From the NCBI RefSeq assembly GCF_036322625.1, contig NZ_AP027266.1:189001-253000 (forward strand): a stretch of DNA of 64,000 nt, given 5' to 3'. Every line of letters begins with the position of its first letter. Position 1 is the first letter of the stretch. Of this stretch, positions 57,172 to 64,000 are shown in pieces. The notes under the pieces were generated by a model. It had not been told where the DNA came from. It worked only from the letters and a program-made list of their open reading frames with translations, and made no database searches. The DNA comes from Roseicyclus marinus (GTDB lineage: Bacteria > Pseudomonadota > Alphaproteobacteria > Rhodobacterales > Rhodobacteraceae). The translations under genes were made by a program, and so were the position numbers.

Positions 57172-58391
57172 CGGAACACGGTGCGCGCGAGGCTGTCGCG
57201 CGCACCGCGCGCAACAGCTACGGGCGGCTTCTGGCCTATGTCGCCGCCCGCACCCGTGACATCGCCGCCGCCGAAGATGCGCTGGCCGATGCCTTTGCCG
57301 CAGCGCTCAGGCGTTGGCCCGAAACCGGCATTCCCGACAGCCCCGAGGCCTGGCTTCTGACGGTGGCGCGACGGTCCGCTGGCCGGGCGACGCGGTCCGC
57401 AGGACACCTGGCCGCTGCCCGGCCCGTGCTTGACCTGATGACGGAGGAAGCGATGGATCGGGCGCCGGTCGATTTTCCCGACGAACGGCTGAAGCTCATG
57501 TTCGCCTGCGCGCACCCTGCCATCGACCGCACGGTACGCAGCGCCCTGATCCTTCAGACGGTGATCGGGTTGGATGCGGCACGGATCGCGCGCGCCTTCG
57601 TCGTGCAACCTGCCGCTATGGGTCAGCGCCTGTCGCGGGCCAAGACCAAGATCAAGGCGGCGGGCATCCCCTTTCGGATGCCGGAGGGGGATGAGCTTGT
57701 CGCGCGTCTCGATGATGTGCTGATGGCGGTCTATGCCGCCTACGGGTTGGGATGGGAGGTACCGGGCGGCGTGGCAGCCGGGCGCATGGGCGAGGATCTG
57801 GCGGGCGAGGCGCTCTACCTTGCGCAGCTTGTGGCGGGGCTGATGCCCGGGCAGCCCGAGCCGATGGGTCTTGTGGCGCTGATGCTCTATTGCGAGGCGC
57901 GACGGGCCACGCGGCGCGGATCTGACGGGGCTTATGTGCCGCTGGCCCAGCAAGATCGCGCCCAGTGGGACGCCGCGATGGTGGCCGAAGCGGAACGGGT
58001 CCTGACCGCGGCCGCGGCACTTGGTCGGCCCGGACGCTTCCAGACCGAGGCCGCGATCCAGTCGGTGCAGGTGCAGGCCCCAAGGGGGCAATCCGGCAAT
58101 CCGAAGGTTCTGGCGGCGCTTTATGACTTTCTTGTCACGCGCTGGCCCAGTCTGGCTGCGGAAGTGTCGCGTGCGGTGGTCCATGGTGCGGCGCATGGGC
58201 CGGAACGGGGACTGGCCATTCTCGATGCGATGCCGCCTGATCGGGTGACGGGGTATCAACCGTGGTGGGCCGCGCGGCTCGACCTGTGCCTGCGTGCCGG
58301 CGACGGTGCCGGAGCGGAGGCGGCGCGGAAACGGGCCATCGCCTTGACCGACGACGCCTCGGTGCGCTCATGGCTGGCGGGGCGTGGCTGA
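57168..58391 (+). CDS. ECF-type RNA polymerase sigma factor (ECF42-like, extended C-terminus)
   Basis: A 407-residue sigma factor. Sigma-2 covers about 15-80 (Y-G-R-L-L-A-Y-V-A-A-R-T-R-D-I, then D-A-L-A-D-A-F) and sigma-4 about 125-170 (L-D-A-A-R-I-A-R-A-F, then A-A-M-G-Q-R-L-S-R-A). A long C-terminal helical TPR-like extension follows (about 200-400; L-A-A-L-Y-D-F-L-V near 330). This length and the overlap with a DGPF gene are the known signature of ECF42 sigma factors, which are not tied to an anti-sigma factor. The start is GTG inside the DGPF stop. Targets are unknown. Confidence 0.9.
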   Translation: MTEHGAREAVARTARNSYGRLLAYVAARTRDIAAAEDALADAFAAALRRWPETGIPDSPEAWLLTVARRSAGRATRSAGHLAAARPVLDLMTEEAMDRAPVDFPDERLKLMFACAHPAIDRTVRSALILQTVIGLDAARIARAFVVQPAAMGQRLSRAKTKIKAAGIPFRMPEGDELVARLDDVLMAVYAAYGLGWEVPGGVAAGRMGEDLAGEALYLAQLVAGLMPGQPEPMGLVALMLYCEARRATRRGSDGAYVPLAQQDRAQWDAAMVAEAERVLTAAAALGRPGRFQTEAAIQSVQVQAPRGQSGNPKVLAALYDFLVTRWPSLAAEVSRAVVHGAAHGPERGLAILDAMPPDRVTGYQPWWAARLDLCLRAGDGAGAEAARKRAIALTDDASVRSWLAGRG

Positions 58392-58400
58392 CGGCAGCGA

Positions 58401-59534
58401 TCAGCGGGGCAGGGGGTTTTGTCCCTTGTTGTAGGGCTGCCAATCCGTGATCTCGGGGTAGTAGCGTTGCCGCCATGCCCTCACGCGGGGGTTCATGACG
58501 CGCCGCCACAGGGGCGGGATCATGGCGGCAAGGGTCATCACCGGATAGCCATAGGGCAGCTGCGGGGCGTCATCCTCGGTGTAGTTCTGCAGCAGGGGAA
58601 AGCGGCGGTCCGGCTTGTAATGGTGATCGGAATGGCGCTGCAGGTTGATCAGCAGCCAGTTCGACGCCTTGTGCGCCGCATTCCAAGAATGGCGCGGCAA
58701 GACATGCTCGTATTTCCCGTCGCCCAGATGTTTCCGGGTCAGACCGTAATGTTCGACGTAGTTGGTCAGCTCAAGCTGCCAGATGGCGATGAAGGCCTGA
58801 AAGACGAACAGCACCACCCCCATCCCGCCACCCAGGCCAAAGGCAAGGCCAAGGAACGCGGCCTGCAGGGTCCAGTAGCGCCAGAACGGGTTTGACAGGT
58901 CGGTCCATGGCTTGCCCTTGCGCGCCAGCATCGCCCGTTCGGCGGCGAAAGCGCTGAACAGGCTTTCGCGCAGGACGCGGGGAAAGAAGCGGTGAAACCC
59001 TTCGTTGTAGCGCGCGGTCACCGGGTCGCGGGCGGTTCCCACGTGGCGATGATGAACCAGCAGATGTTCCGAGCGGAAATGCGAATAGAGCACCGTCGCA
59101 AGCAGAAGATCCGCCAGCCAGCGTTCCAGCCGGTTCTTCTGATGCATCAACTCGTGCGAATAATTGATGCCGATCGTACCCGACAGGACGCCAACCCCGA
59201 AGAACAGCGCGAATTGCTCGACCACGGACAGGTGATCGGCGCGGGTGGCATACCAGATCAGGAAAAAGATCGTCCCCACCTGCACCGGAAACCAGATCAG
59301 CGTGACCAGGCGATACCAGCGCAGGGAGGGTTCGGGCGTATCCGGGTCGGCGTTTTCGACGTTGAGACCGAGCGCCGCGTCGAGCACGATGAACAGCCAC
59401 CACGTCGATACCGGTGCAAGGATCAACCACCATCCGCCCTGTCCGGCCGCGATCACCAGCAACGGCGACAGCGCAAGCGACATCCAGAAGGGAATCGCGC
59501 GGCTGATGCGTGCGACCTGAGCGGCGGGGATCAT
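58401..59534 (-). CDS. alkB: Alkane 1-monooxygenase-like membrane di-iron hydroxylase
   Basis: A 377-residue membrane enzyme of the AlkB family, which hydroxylates the end carbon of medium-chain alkanes. All His boxes are present: H-E-L-M-H at 127-131, E-H-L-L-V-H-H-R-H at 156-164, the N-Y-V-E-H-Y-G family segment near 258-264, and L-Q-R-H-S-D-H-H-Y at 298-306. Hydrophobic helices lie in the first 120 and near 220-252. The ATG at 59534 gives the usual N-terminus. No rubredoxin or rubredoxin reductase lies beside it, so electrons must come from elsewhere. It follows mutY on the minus strand by 52 bases. Confidence 0.93.
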   Translation of the reverse strand: MIPAAQVARISRAIPFWMSLALSPLLVIAAGQGGWWLILAPVSTWWLFIVLDAALGLNVENADPDTPEPSLRWYRLVTLIWFPVQVGTIFFLIWYATRADHLSVVEQFALFFGVGVLSGTIGINYSHELMHQKNRLERWLADLLLATVLYSHFRSEHLLVHHRHVGTARDPVTARYNEGFHRFFPRVLRESLFSAFAAERAMLARKGKPWTDLSNPFWRYWTLQAAFLGLAFGLGGGMGVVLFVFQAFIAIWQLELTNYVEHYGLTRKHLGDGKYEHVLPRHSWNAAHKASNWLLINLQRHSDHHYKPDRRFPLLQNYTEDDAPQLPYGYPVMTLAAMIPPLWRRVMNPRVRAWRQRYYPEITDWQPYNKGQNPLPR

Positions 59535-59586
59535 CGGGGTCCTCGTAACGTTACACTTGAAAAGATGGGGAGGCTTGGACCTTCCG

Positions 59587-60660
59587 TCAATCCTTGGGCC
59601 ATGCACCTGCCGCGACGTCCCACGCCTTGCGCATCACGGTGGGCAGGCTTGCGGGTCGAAAGCTCGCGCGCGGGTGAAAGCTGCCGCGCTCGGGTTGGGC
59701 GTCTTGCGGAACGCGGGCCAACAGCACCCGCAGGCGCAGATGGAAATGGGTGAAGGTGTGGCGCACCTCGAGGTCCGGATCGTGCCAATCGGCGGCAAGG
59801 GGGGGCGCCTCGGGCGGTGGGGCCTCGGTCCAGTCGGTGCCGGGCCAGCCCAGCATGCCGCCCAAAAGCCCCTTGTCCGGCCGGGTTTCCAACAGCACGG
59901 CCCCATCCGTGCGCAGGGCCAGATAGGCAATGCCCTGCCGCGTCGGCTTGGCCTGTTTGGGCGCTTTGCGCGGAAGCTCGGCGGCGATGCCTTGCGCCCG
60001 GCCCCGGCACATCGCGACAAGCGGGCAGATGCCGCAGGCGGGCGACCGCGGGGTGCAGACCGTCGCGCCAAGGTCCATGACCGCCTGCGCGTAGCAGCCG
60101 GGCCGCGTGTCGGGGGTGAGCCGTTCGGTCAGGAGGCGCAGCTCCGGTTTCGCGGTGGGAAGGGGCGTTTCGACCGCGAAAAGCCGCGCCACCACCCGTT
60201 CCACGTTCCCATCCATGACGGCGGCGGGCCGGTCAAAGGCGATGGCCGCGATGGCCGCCGCCGTATAGGGGCCGATGCCGGGAAGTTGGCGCAAGCCATC
60301 CTCGGTGTCGGGAAAGACGCCGCCATGATCGCTGGCGACCACGCGGGCGCATTTGAGCAGGTTCCGCGCACGGGCGTAATAGCCAAGCCCCGCCCATTCC
60401 GCCATCACGGCGGCATCTTCTGCGGCGGCCAGCGCGGTGACGCTGGGCCAAAGTGCCGTGAAGCGTTGGAAATAGTCTTTCACCGCCGCGACGGTGGTTT
60501 GCTGCAACATGATCTCGGACAGCCAGACACGATAGGGGTCCGGGCGTTCGCCTGCTGCCAGCGCCGCAGGGCCCATGCGCCAGGGCAGATCGCGCGCATG
60601 TCGATCATACCAGGGCAAAAGCGCTGCCGCGACCGCCCCATCCGAAAACCCGTCACGCAA
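59587..60660 (-). CDS. mutY: A/G-specific adenine DNA glycosylase
   Basis: A 357-residue MutY that removes A mispaired with 8-oxoguanine. Catalytic Glu49 is in W-L-S-E-I-M-L-Q-Q-T; the HhH motif L-P-G-I-G-P-Y-T is at 126-133; Asp150 lies in V-M-D-G-N-V. The [4Fe-4S] cysteines are Cys202, Cys209, Cys212 and Cys218. The C-terminal NUDIX-like domain (about 230-350) recognises oxidised guanine. The start is a TTG at 60660: an in-frame TAA sits two codons upstream, and the family needs residues before W-Y-D-R, so this rare start is very likely. It is divergent from the DUF721 gene. Confidence 0.95.
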   Translation of the reverse strand: MRDGFSDGAVAAALLPWYDRHARDLPWRMGPAALAAGERPDPYRVWLSEIMLQQTTVAAVKDYFQRFTALWPSVTALAAAEDAAVMAEWAGLGYYARARNLLKCARVVASDHGGVFPDTEDGLRQLPGIGPYTAAAIAAIAFDRPAAVMDGNVERVVARLFAVETPLPTAKPELRLLTERLTPDTRPGCYAQAVMDLGATVCTPRSPACGICPLVAMCRGRAQGIAAELPRKAPKQAKPTRQGIAYLALRTDGAVLLETRPDKGLLGGMLGWPGTDWTEAPPPEAPPLAADWHDPDLEVRHTFTHFHLRLRVLLARVPQDAQPERGSFHPRASFRPASLPTVMRKAWDVAAGAWPKD

Positions 60661-60743
60661 GGTTTATCCGCCCCCTCACCCGGCTGTTATTGGTTATCAC
60701 CGCGTAACCGCATAGATTGCCCTCAACATCCCGAAGGCAAGCC

Positions 60744-61274
60744 ATGTCGCGCACTCGAACTCCAGACCCGTCCGAGCCACCCCGCCGCCGCAAGCGTGGG
60801 TTCGAGACTGCTGGCGCGCTTCTGGCGGGTGCGCTGAAAGCCCCTGCGGAAAAGCGCGGTTTCGGCGAGGCGAAACTCTTGACCCATTGGCCCGAAATCG
60901 TGGGCGAGGACATCGCCGCCATTGCCCGGCCGGTCAAGATCACATGGGGCCGGGGGTTTGGCGGAACGCTGGTGCTGCTGACCACGGGGGCGCATGCCCC
61001 GCTGCTGGACATGCAGAAGGACCGCATCGCCGAGCGTGTGAATGCCACCTATGGCTACCGGGCCGTGGCCCATGTCCATATCACCCAGACTGCGCCGACA
61101 GGCTTTGCCGAGGGACAGGTCGCCTTTGGCAGGCCTGCGCCCAAGGCTCCGCCGCCGCCCGATCCCGTGCGCCTTGCCCGCGCCATGGACAGCGTCGAGG
61201 GCATCGAGGATGCGCGCCTGAAAGAAGCGCTCGCGCGGCTGGCCCGCAACGTGCTAACCCCCCGGAAAAGCTAA
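60744..61274 (+). CDS. DUF721 family protein (DciA-like)
   Basis: A 176-residue protein with the DUF721 domain, seen in bacterial helicase-loader-type DciA proteins and others. After a basic, disordered head (about 1-20) come the usual segments W-P-E-I-V-G-E-D-I-A near 49-58 and G-G-T-L-V-L-L-T-T near 73-81; the C-terminal 40 residues are Pro- and Ala-rich, then helical. The ATG at 60744 is supported by GAAGG upstream; a TTG 9 codons earlier is less likely. It lies 15 bases before the DsbA-like gene. Its role in replication here is inferred from the family only. Confidence 0.8.
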   Translation: MSRTRTPDPSEPPRRRKRGFETAGALLAGALKAPAEKRGFGEAKLLTHWPEIVGEDIAAIARPVKITWGRGFGGTLVLLTTGAHAPLLDMQKDRIAERVNATYGYRAVAHVHITQTAPTGFAEGQVAFGRPAPKAPPPPDPVRLARAMDSVEGIEDARLKEALARLARNVLTPRKS

Positions 61275-61289
61275 GGAGAGACAGGAAAC

Positions 61290-61967
61290 ATGGATCGCAG
61301 GACCCTGATGATGGGCGCCGGTGCCGGCGTCATGGCGGCAGGAACCTATGCGCTGCTGCGCCCGGAAAGCGCGCCCGGATTGCCGCTGCTGCCGCAGGCT
61401 GCCCATGCGCAAGACACCTCTGCCGCGACCGATCTGCCGATGGTGGTCGAGATGGTGCTGGGCAATCCCGATGCGCCGGTGGAAGTGATCGAATACGCCT
61501 CCTTCACCTGCCCGCATTGCGCGAGCTTCCACCGCAACACCATGCCCCGGATCAAGGAAAACTATATCGACACCGATCAGGTGCGGTTCATCTACCGCGA
61601 GGTCTATTTCGACCGTTTCGGGCTCTGGGCCGGGATGGTGGCGCGCTGCGCGGGGCCCGATCGCTATTTCGGGATCGTCGATCTGATCTACCAGCGCCAG
61701 GCCGAATGGACGCAGGGCGCGCCCGGTGCCGTGGCGGAAAACCTGCGCCAGATCGGGCGGGTGGCGGGGCTGTCGGACGAACAGCTCGACGCCTGCCTGA
61801 CCGATGCGGCCATGGCACAGGCCATGATCGCCAATTACGAGGCGCATATGGAGGTGCATGACATCCCCGGCACGCCCCATTTCGTGATCGACGGCGAGAT
61901 GCATTCGAACATGAGCTACGAGGATTTCGCCACGATCCTCGACGCGCGTATCGCCGCCGCGCAATGA
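61290..61967 (+). CDS. DsbA-family thiol:disulfide oxidoreductase (Tat-like signal)
   Basis: A 225-residue periplasmic thioredoxin-fold protein. The N-terminus (M-D-R-R-T-L-M-M-G-A-G) has a twin-arginine and hydrophobic stretch, so export may be through Tat. The active site is S-F-T-C-P-H-C-A near 69-76, with Cys-Pro-His-Cys as in DsbA, and the cis-Pro loop is G-T-P-H-F near 193-197. It probably oxidises secreted proteins and needs DsbB, which is not in the window. Its end overlaps the CoA transferase start by 4 bases. Confidence 0.9.
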   Translation: MDRRTLMMGAGAGVMAAGTYALLRPESAPGLPLLPQAAHAQDTSAATDLPMVVEMVLGNPDAPVEVIEYASFTCPHCASFHRNTMPRIKENYIDTDQVRFIYREVYFDRFGLWAGMVARCAGPDRYFGIVDLIYQRQAEWTQGAPGAVAENLRQIGRVAGLSDEQLDACLTDAAMAQAMIANYEAHMEVHDIPGTPHFVIDGEMHSNMSYEDFATILDARIAAAQ

Positions 61968-63097
61968 CGGCACCCCTTGCCGGTGTCCGCGTGCTGGAAC
62001 TGGCGCGCATCCTGGCCGGCCCCTGGGCCGGTCAGACGCTGTCGGACCTGGGCGCGGAAGTGATCAAGGTCGAGGCGCCCGAGGGGGATGACACCCGCCA
62101 ATGGGGCCCCCCCTTCATCGAGCGGGAGGGCGACCGGACAGCCGCCTATTTCCATGCCTGCAACCGGGGCAAGCGGTCGGTCATCGCCGATTTCCGCACG
62201 GATGAAGGTCGCGCGCGCGTGCAGGACCTGGCGCGCGGGGCCGATGTGCTGATCGAGAATTTCAAGCTCGGCGGGCTTGCGAAATACGGTCTTGATTACG
62301 AAACCTTGAGCGCGATCAACCCCGGTCTCGTCTATTGCTCGATCACGGGTTTCGGTCAGACGGGCCCTTATGCGCATCGCGCGGGCTATGATTACATCAT
62401 CCAGGGCATGTCGGGCCTGATGTCTGTCACGGGCGAACCGGATGGCCAGCCGCAAAAGGTGGGCGTGGCCGTCACCGATATCTTCACGGGGCTTTATGCC
62501 TCCAACGCGATTCTGGCCGCGCTGCACCTGCGCCAGACCACCGGGCGGGGGCAGCATATCGATCTGAGCCTGATGGATACGGCCGTGTCCGTTATGGCAA
62601 ATCAGGCGATGAATTATCTTGCCACCGGGGTCGCGCCGCAGCGCCTGGGCAATGCGCATCCCAATCTCGTGCCCTATCAGGTCTTTGACTGCGCCGATGG
62701 CTGGATCATCATCGCGACAGGCAATGACGGGCAATATCGTCGGCTGTGCGCGCTTTTGGGTCTGCCCGAACTGGCGGAGCATCCCGATTACCTGACCAAT
62801 GCCGACAGGATCGCCCATCGCGATGCGCTGACCGAGGTTCTGGGCGCCGCGACGCGCCGGATGGGCAAGGCCGAGTTGCTGGCCGCCTGCGAGGCGCAGG
62901 GTGTGCCGGCCGGACCGATCAACGATCTGGGAGAGGTTTTTGCCGATCCACAAGTGGTGGCACGGGGCGCGCGCATCACACCCGATGGCGTTCCGGGCGT
63001 GCGCCCGCCGTTCCGGTTCTCCGATGCGGACCTGGCGCTGGACCGGTCCGCGCCGAAGCTCGGTCAGGATGGCGCGGCCGGTTGGTCGCAGCGCTGA
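61964..63097 (+). CDS. CaiB/BaiF-family CoA transferase (class III)
   Basis: A 377-residue class III CoA transferase, which moves CoA through a mixed anhydride on an aspartate. The N-terminal R-V-L-E-L-A-R-I-L-A-G-P near 9-20 and V-I-K-V-E-A-P-E-G-D near 37-46 are typical; the catalytic Asp is probably in the D-L-S-L-M-D-T-A segment near 201-208, as in formyl-CoA and carnitine CoA transferases. Substrates vary widely and are not predictable here. The ATG overlaps the DsbA stop. It converges on lpxK with an inverted repeat between. Confidence 0.92.
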   Translation: MTAPLAGVRVLELARILAGPWAGQTLSDLGAEVIKVEAPEGDDTRQWGPPFIEREGDRTAAYFHACNRGKRSVIADFRTDEGRARVQDLARGADVLIENFKLGGLAKYGLDYETLSAINPGLVYCSITGFGQTGPYAHRAGYDYIIQGMSGLMSVTGEPDGQPQKVGVAVTDIFTGLYASNAILAALHLRQTTGRGQHIDLSLMDTAVSVMANQAMNYLATGVAPQRLGNAHPNLVPYQVFDCADGWIIIATGNDGQYRRLCALLGLPELAEHPDYLTNADRIAHRDALTEVLGAATRRMGKAELLAACEAQGVPAGPINDLGEVFADPQVVARGARITPDGVPGVRPPFRFSDADLALDRSAPKLGQDGAAGWSQR

Positions 63098-63140
63098 GCG
63101 CGGAGCGCCGATACGGCCTGATCTGCGTGTCAGGACGAAA

Positions 63141-63220
63141 ATGGTGCGCCTGAAGGCACACCCTACGGCCATGGACGACCTTTGATCCTCGGGTAGGGTG
63201 CGCCTGTCACGGCGCACCAT
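63141..63220. repeat. Large imperfect inverted repeat between convergent genes
   Basis: ATGGTGCGCC starts the left arm (63141), which continues to GGCACACCCTAC (63155-63166). The right arm GTAGGGTGCGCC (63193-63204) to GGCGCACCAT (63211-63220) is nearly its reverse complement, and each arm is itself a small hairpin. It lies between the CoA transferase and lpxK. GTAGGGTGCGCC elements occur as dispersed repeats in many proteobacteria, from memory. It probably ends transcription from both sides. Confidence 0.75.
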
Positions 63221-64000
63221 CACCCGATCACCCGGTCCAGCGCCGCATCCAACGGTCCCCAATCCGCCACCCGCAGCCGGACCGGAACCGTCATCACCTG
63301 CGCGCGCAAAGGGGATGGCAGGCGGACCGCGTCCTTTTCGGTCGTCACCACCTGTGCGCCGATGGCGCGTGCCTCGCGCAGCATTCGGGTCATCAGCGCA
63401 TCGCTGAGCGGCTGGTGGTCGCTCAGGGCATGGGTGGCGCGGATATCGGCCCCCATCGCCTTGAGCGTCTGAAAGAATTTCTCGGGCCGCCCGATCCCGG
63501 CGAAGGCCAACACCGGCAGGCCCTTCAGCGGCAGTCCCATGGGCAAAGGCTCAAGCGATCCGGACACGCGGGGCAGGGTCACGGCCTGACCCCATCGGGC
63601 CGCGAACCGCGCCTGTGCGGCCGCGTCGCCGACGGACAACACGATCTCCGCCCGCGCCAATCCCGTCTTGATGGGTTCACGCAAGGGACCGGCCGGGATC
63701 ACGCGGCCATTGCCGAAACCGACATGGGCATCCACCACGACGATCGACAGATCATGGGCAAGGCCCGGGTTCTGGAACCCGTCATCGAGCAAGATCACCT
63801 GCGCGCCTGCCCCTACGGCGGCCTGTGCGCCCGCCACCCTGTCCTTTGCCACCCAGGTGGGCAGAAAGGCCGCAAGCAGCAGGGGCTCATCCCCGGTTTC
63901 GCTCGCGCTGTGGCGGCGTTCATCGACCCTGACCGGCCCGCCAAGCGTGCCGCCATGACCCCGGCTGACGGCATGGGCCACCACGCCCCTGTCGCGCAGC
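63220..64000 (-). CDS. lpxK: Tetraacyldisaccharide 4'-kinase, C-terminal part (5' end outside window)
   Basis: The visible 260 residues are the C-terminal part of LpxK, the inner-membrane kinase that adds the 4'-phosphate to the lipid A precursor. The frame continues beyond the window edge with L-R-D-R-G-V-V-A-H-A-V-S-R-G-H-G-G, the segment just after the Walker A helix. I-L-L-D-D-G-F-Q-N is near 64-72 of the visible part (D-D-G-F-Q-N-P is the family's signature), T-T-E-K-D-A-V-R near 213-220. The stop at 63220 touches the inverted repeat. Function requires the missing N-terminus. Confidence 0.95.
   Translation of the reverse strand, partial: LRDRGVVAHAVSRGHGGTLGGPVRVDERRHSASETGDEPLLLAAFLPTWVAKDRVAGAQAAVGAGAQVILLDDGFQNPGLAHDLSIVVVDAHVGFGNGRVIPAGPLREPIKTGLARAEIVLSVGDAAAQARFAARWGQAVTLPRVSGSLEPLPMGLPLKGLPVLAFAGIGRPEKFFQTLKAMGADIRATHALSDHQPLSDALMTRMLREARAIGAQVVTTEKDAVRLPSPLRAQVMTVPVRLRVADWGPLDAALDRVIG

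Noticed and set aside
1-64000. tRNA or rRNA genes, insertion sequences, prophage or plasmid origin
   Set aside because: I scanned for such features and found none: no transposase or integrase motif, no tRNA-like cloverleaf and no long conserved rRNA sequence. A formal RNA search was not possible.

Overview
The window is 64 kb of GC-rich DNA, tightly packed with genes. It looks like chromosome from an alphaproteobacterium of the Rhodobacteraceae (Roseobacter-like) group. The support is gene content and order: ubiA/rsmE/gshA, a folM-like SDR followed by uvrC-pgsA-moaD-moaE, pyrB and a pyrC-like gene with membrane proteins between them, and fused glycolate/lactate oxidase genes. Many genes start inside the stop codon of the previous one, and some GC-rich intergenic repeats have a form common in this family. 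I saw no rRNA, tRNA, CRISPR array, insertion sequence, phage gene or clear pseudogene.

Region 1 (1-17.7 kb) is a catabolic island with two LacI-type regulators. It opens with the end of a Gfo/Idh/MocA dehydrogenase, then a propionate-CoA-transferase-like enzyme, an enoyl-CoA hydratase and an aldehyde dehydrogenase. Next come a LacI regulator (-) and, divergent from it, a CUT1 sugar ABC transporter (binding protein, two permeases, ATPase) ending at a strong terminator. A second operon starts just after a LacI-style palindrome: GMC oxidoreductase, SDR, a second GMC oxidoreductase, a DUF993 protein, its own LacI regulator, a MOFRL-type glycerate kinase and a Dabb protein. It reads as uptake, oxidation, possible aldol cleavage and phosphorylation of a sugar or polyol derivative. 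The substrate cannot be read from sequence.

Region 2 (17.8-28.7 kb) mixes a glycosyltransferase-like protein, a ribokinase-like kinase, an AMP-forming acyl-CoA ligase, an S49 peptidase, a small zinc-ribbon membrane protein, a Na/Ca exchanger homologue, then the SDR-uvrC-pgsA-moaD-moaE run and an enoyl-CoA hydratase. Region 3 (28.7-36.8 kb) handles C2/C3 acids: a fused FAD/Fe-S 2-hydroxyacid dehydrogenase with a GntR/FCD regulator, divergent from serine-glyoxylate aminotransferase and a tripartite tricarboxylate transporter (TctCBA).

Region 4 (37-49 kb) is mostly housekeeping: an OmpA-family protein, ubiA, rsmE, gshA, and a six-gene operon in which every neighbouring pair overlaps (pyrB, three small membrane proteins, a pyrC-like gene that has lost most dihydroorotase metal ligands, plsY), then a family-4-like uracil-DNA glycosylase and moaB. 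Region 5 (49-64 kb) has an RND efflux pair, a stand-alone DsbD N-terminal-like protein, YqgE/AlgH, an NAD(P)-binding protein, two YCII-family proteins (one apparently secreted) with an ECF42-like sigma factor, AlkB, MutY, a DUF721 protein, a DsbA-like protein, a CaiB/BaiF CoA transferase and the end of lpxK.

No single unknown system is obvious. The best candidates for something undescribed are the LacI-controlled GMC/SDR/DUF993/glycerate-kinase pathway, the membrane-protein block inside the pyrB-pyrC operon with its degenerate dihydroorotase, and the secreted YCII protein beside the ECF42-like module.
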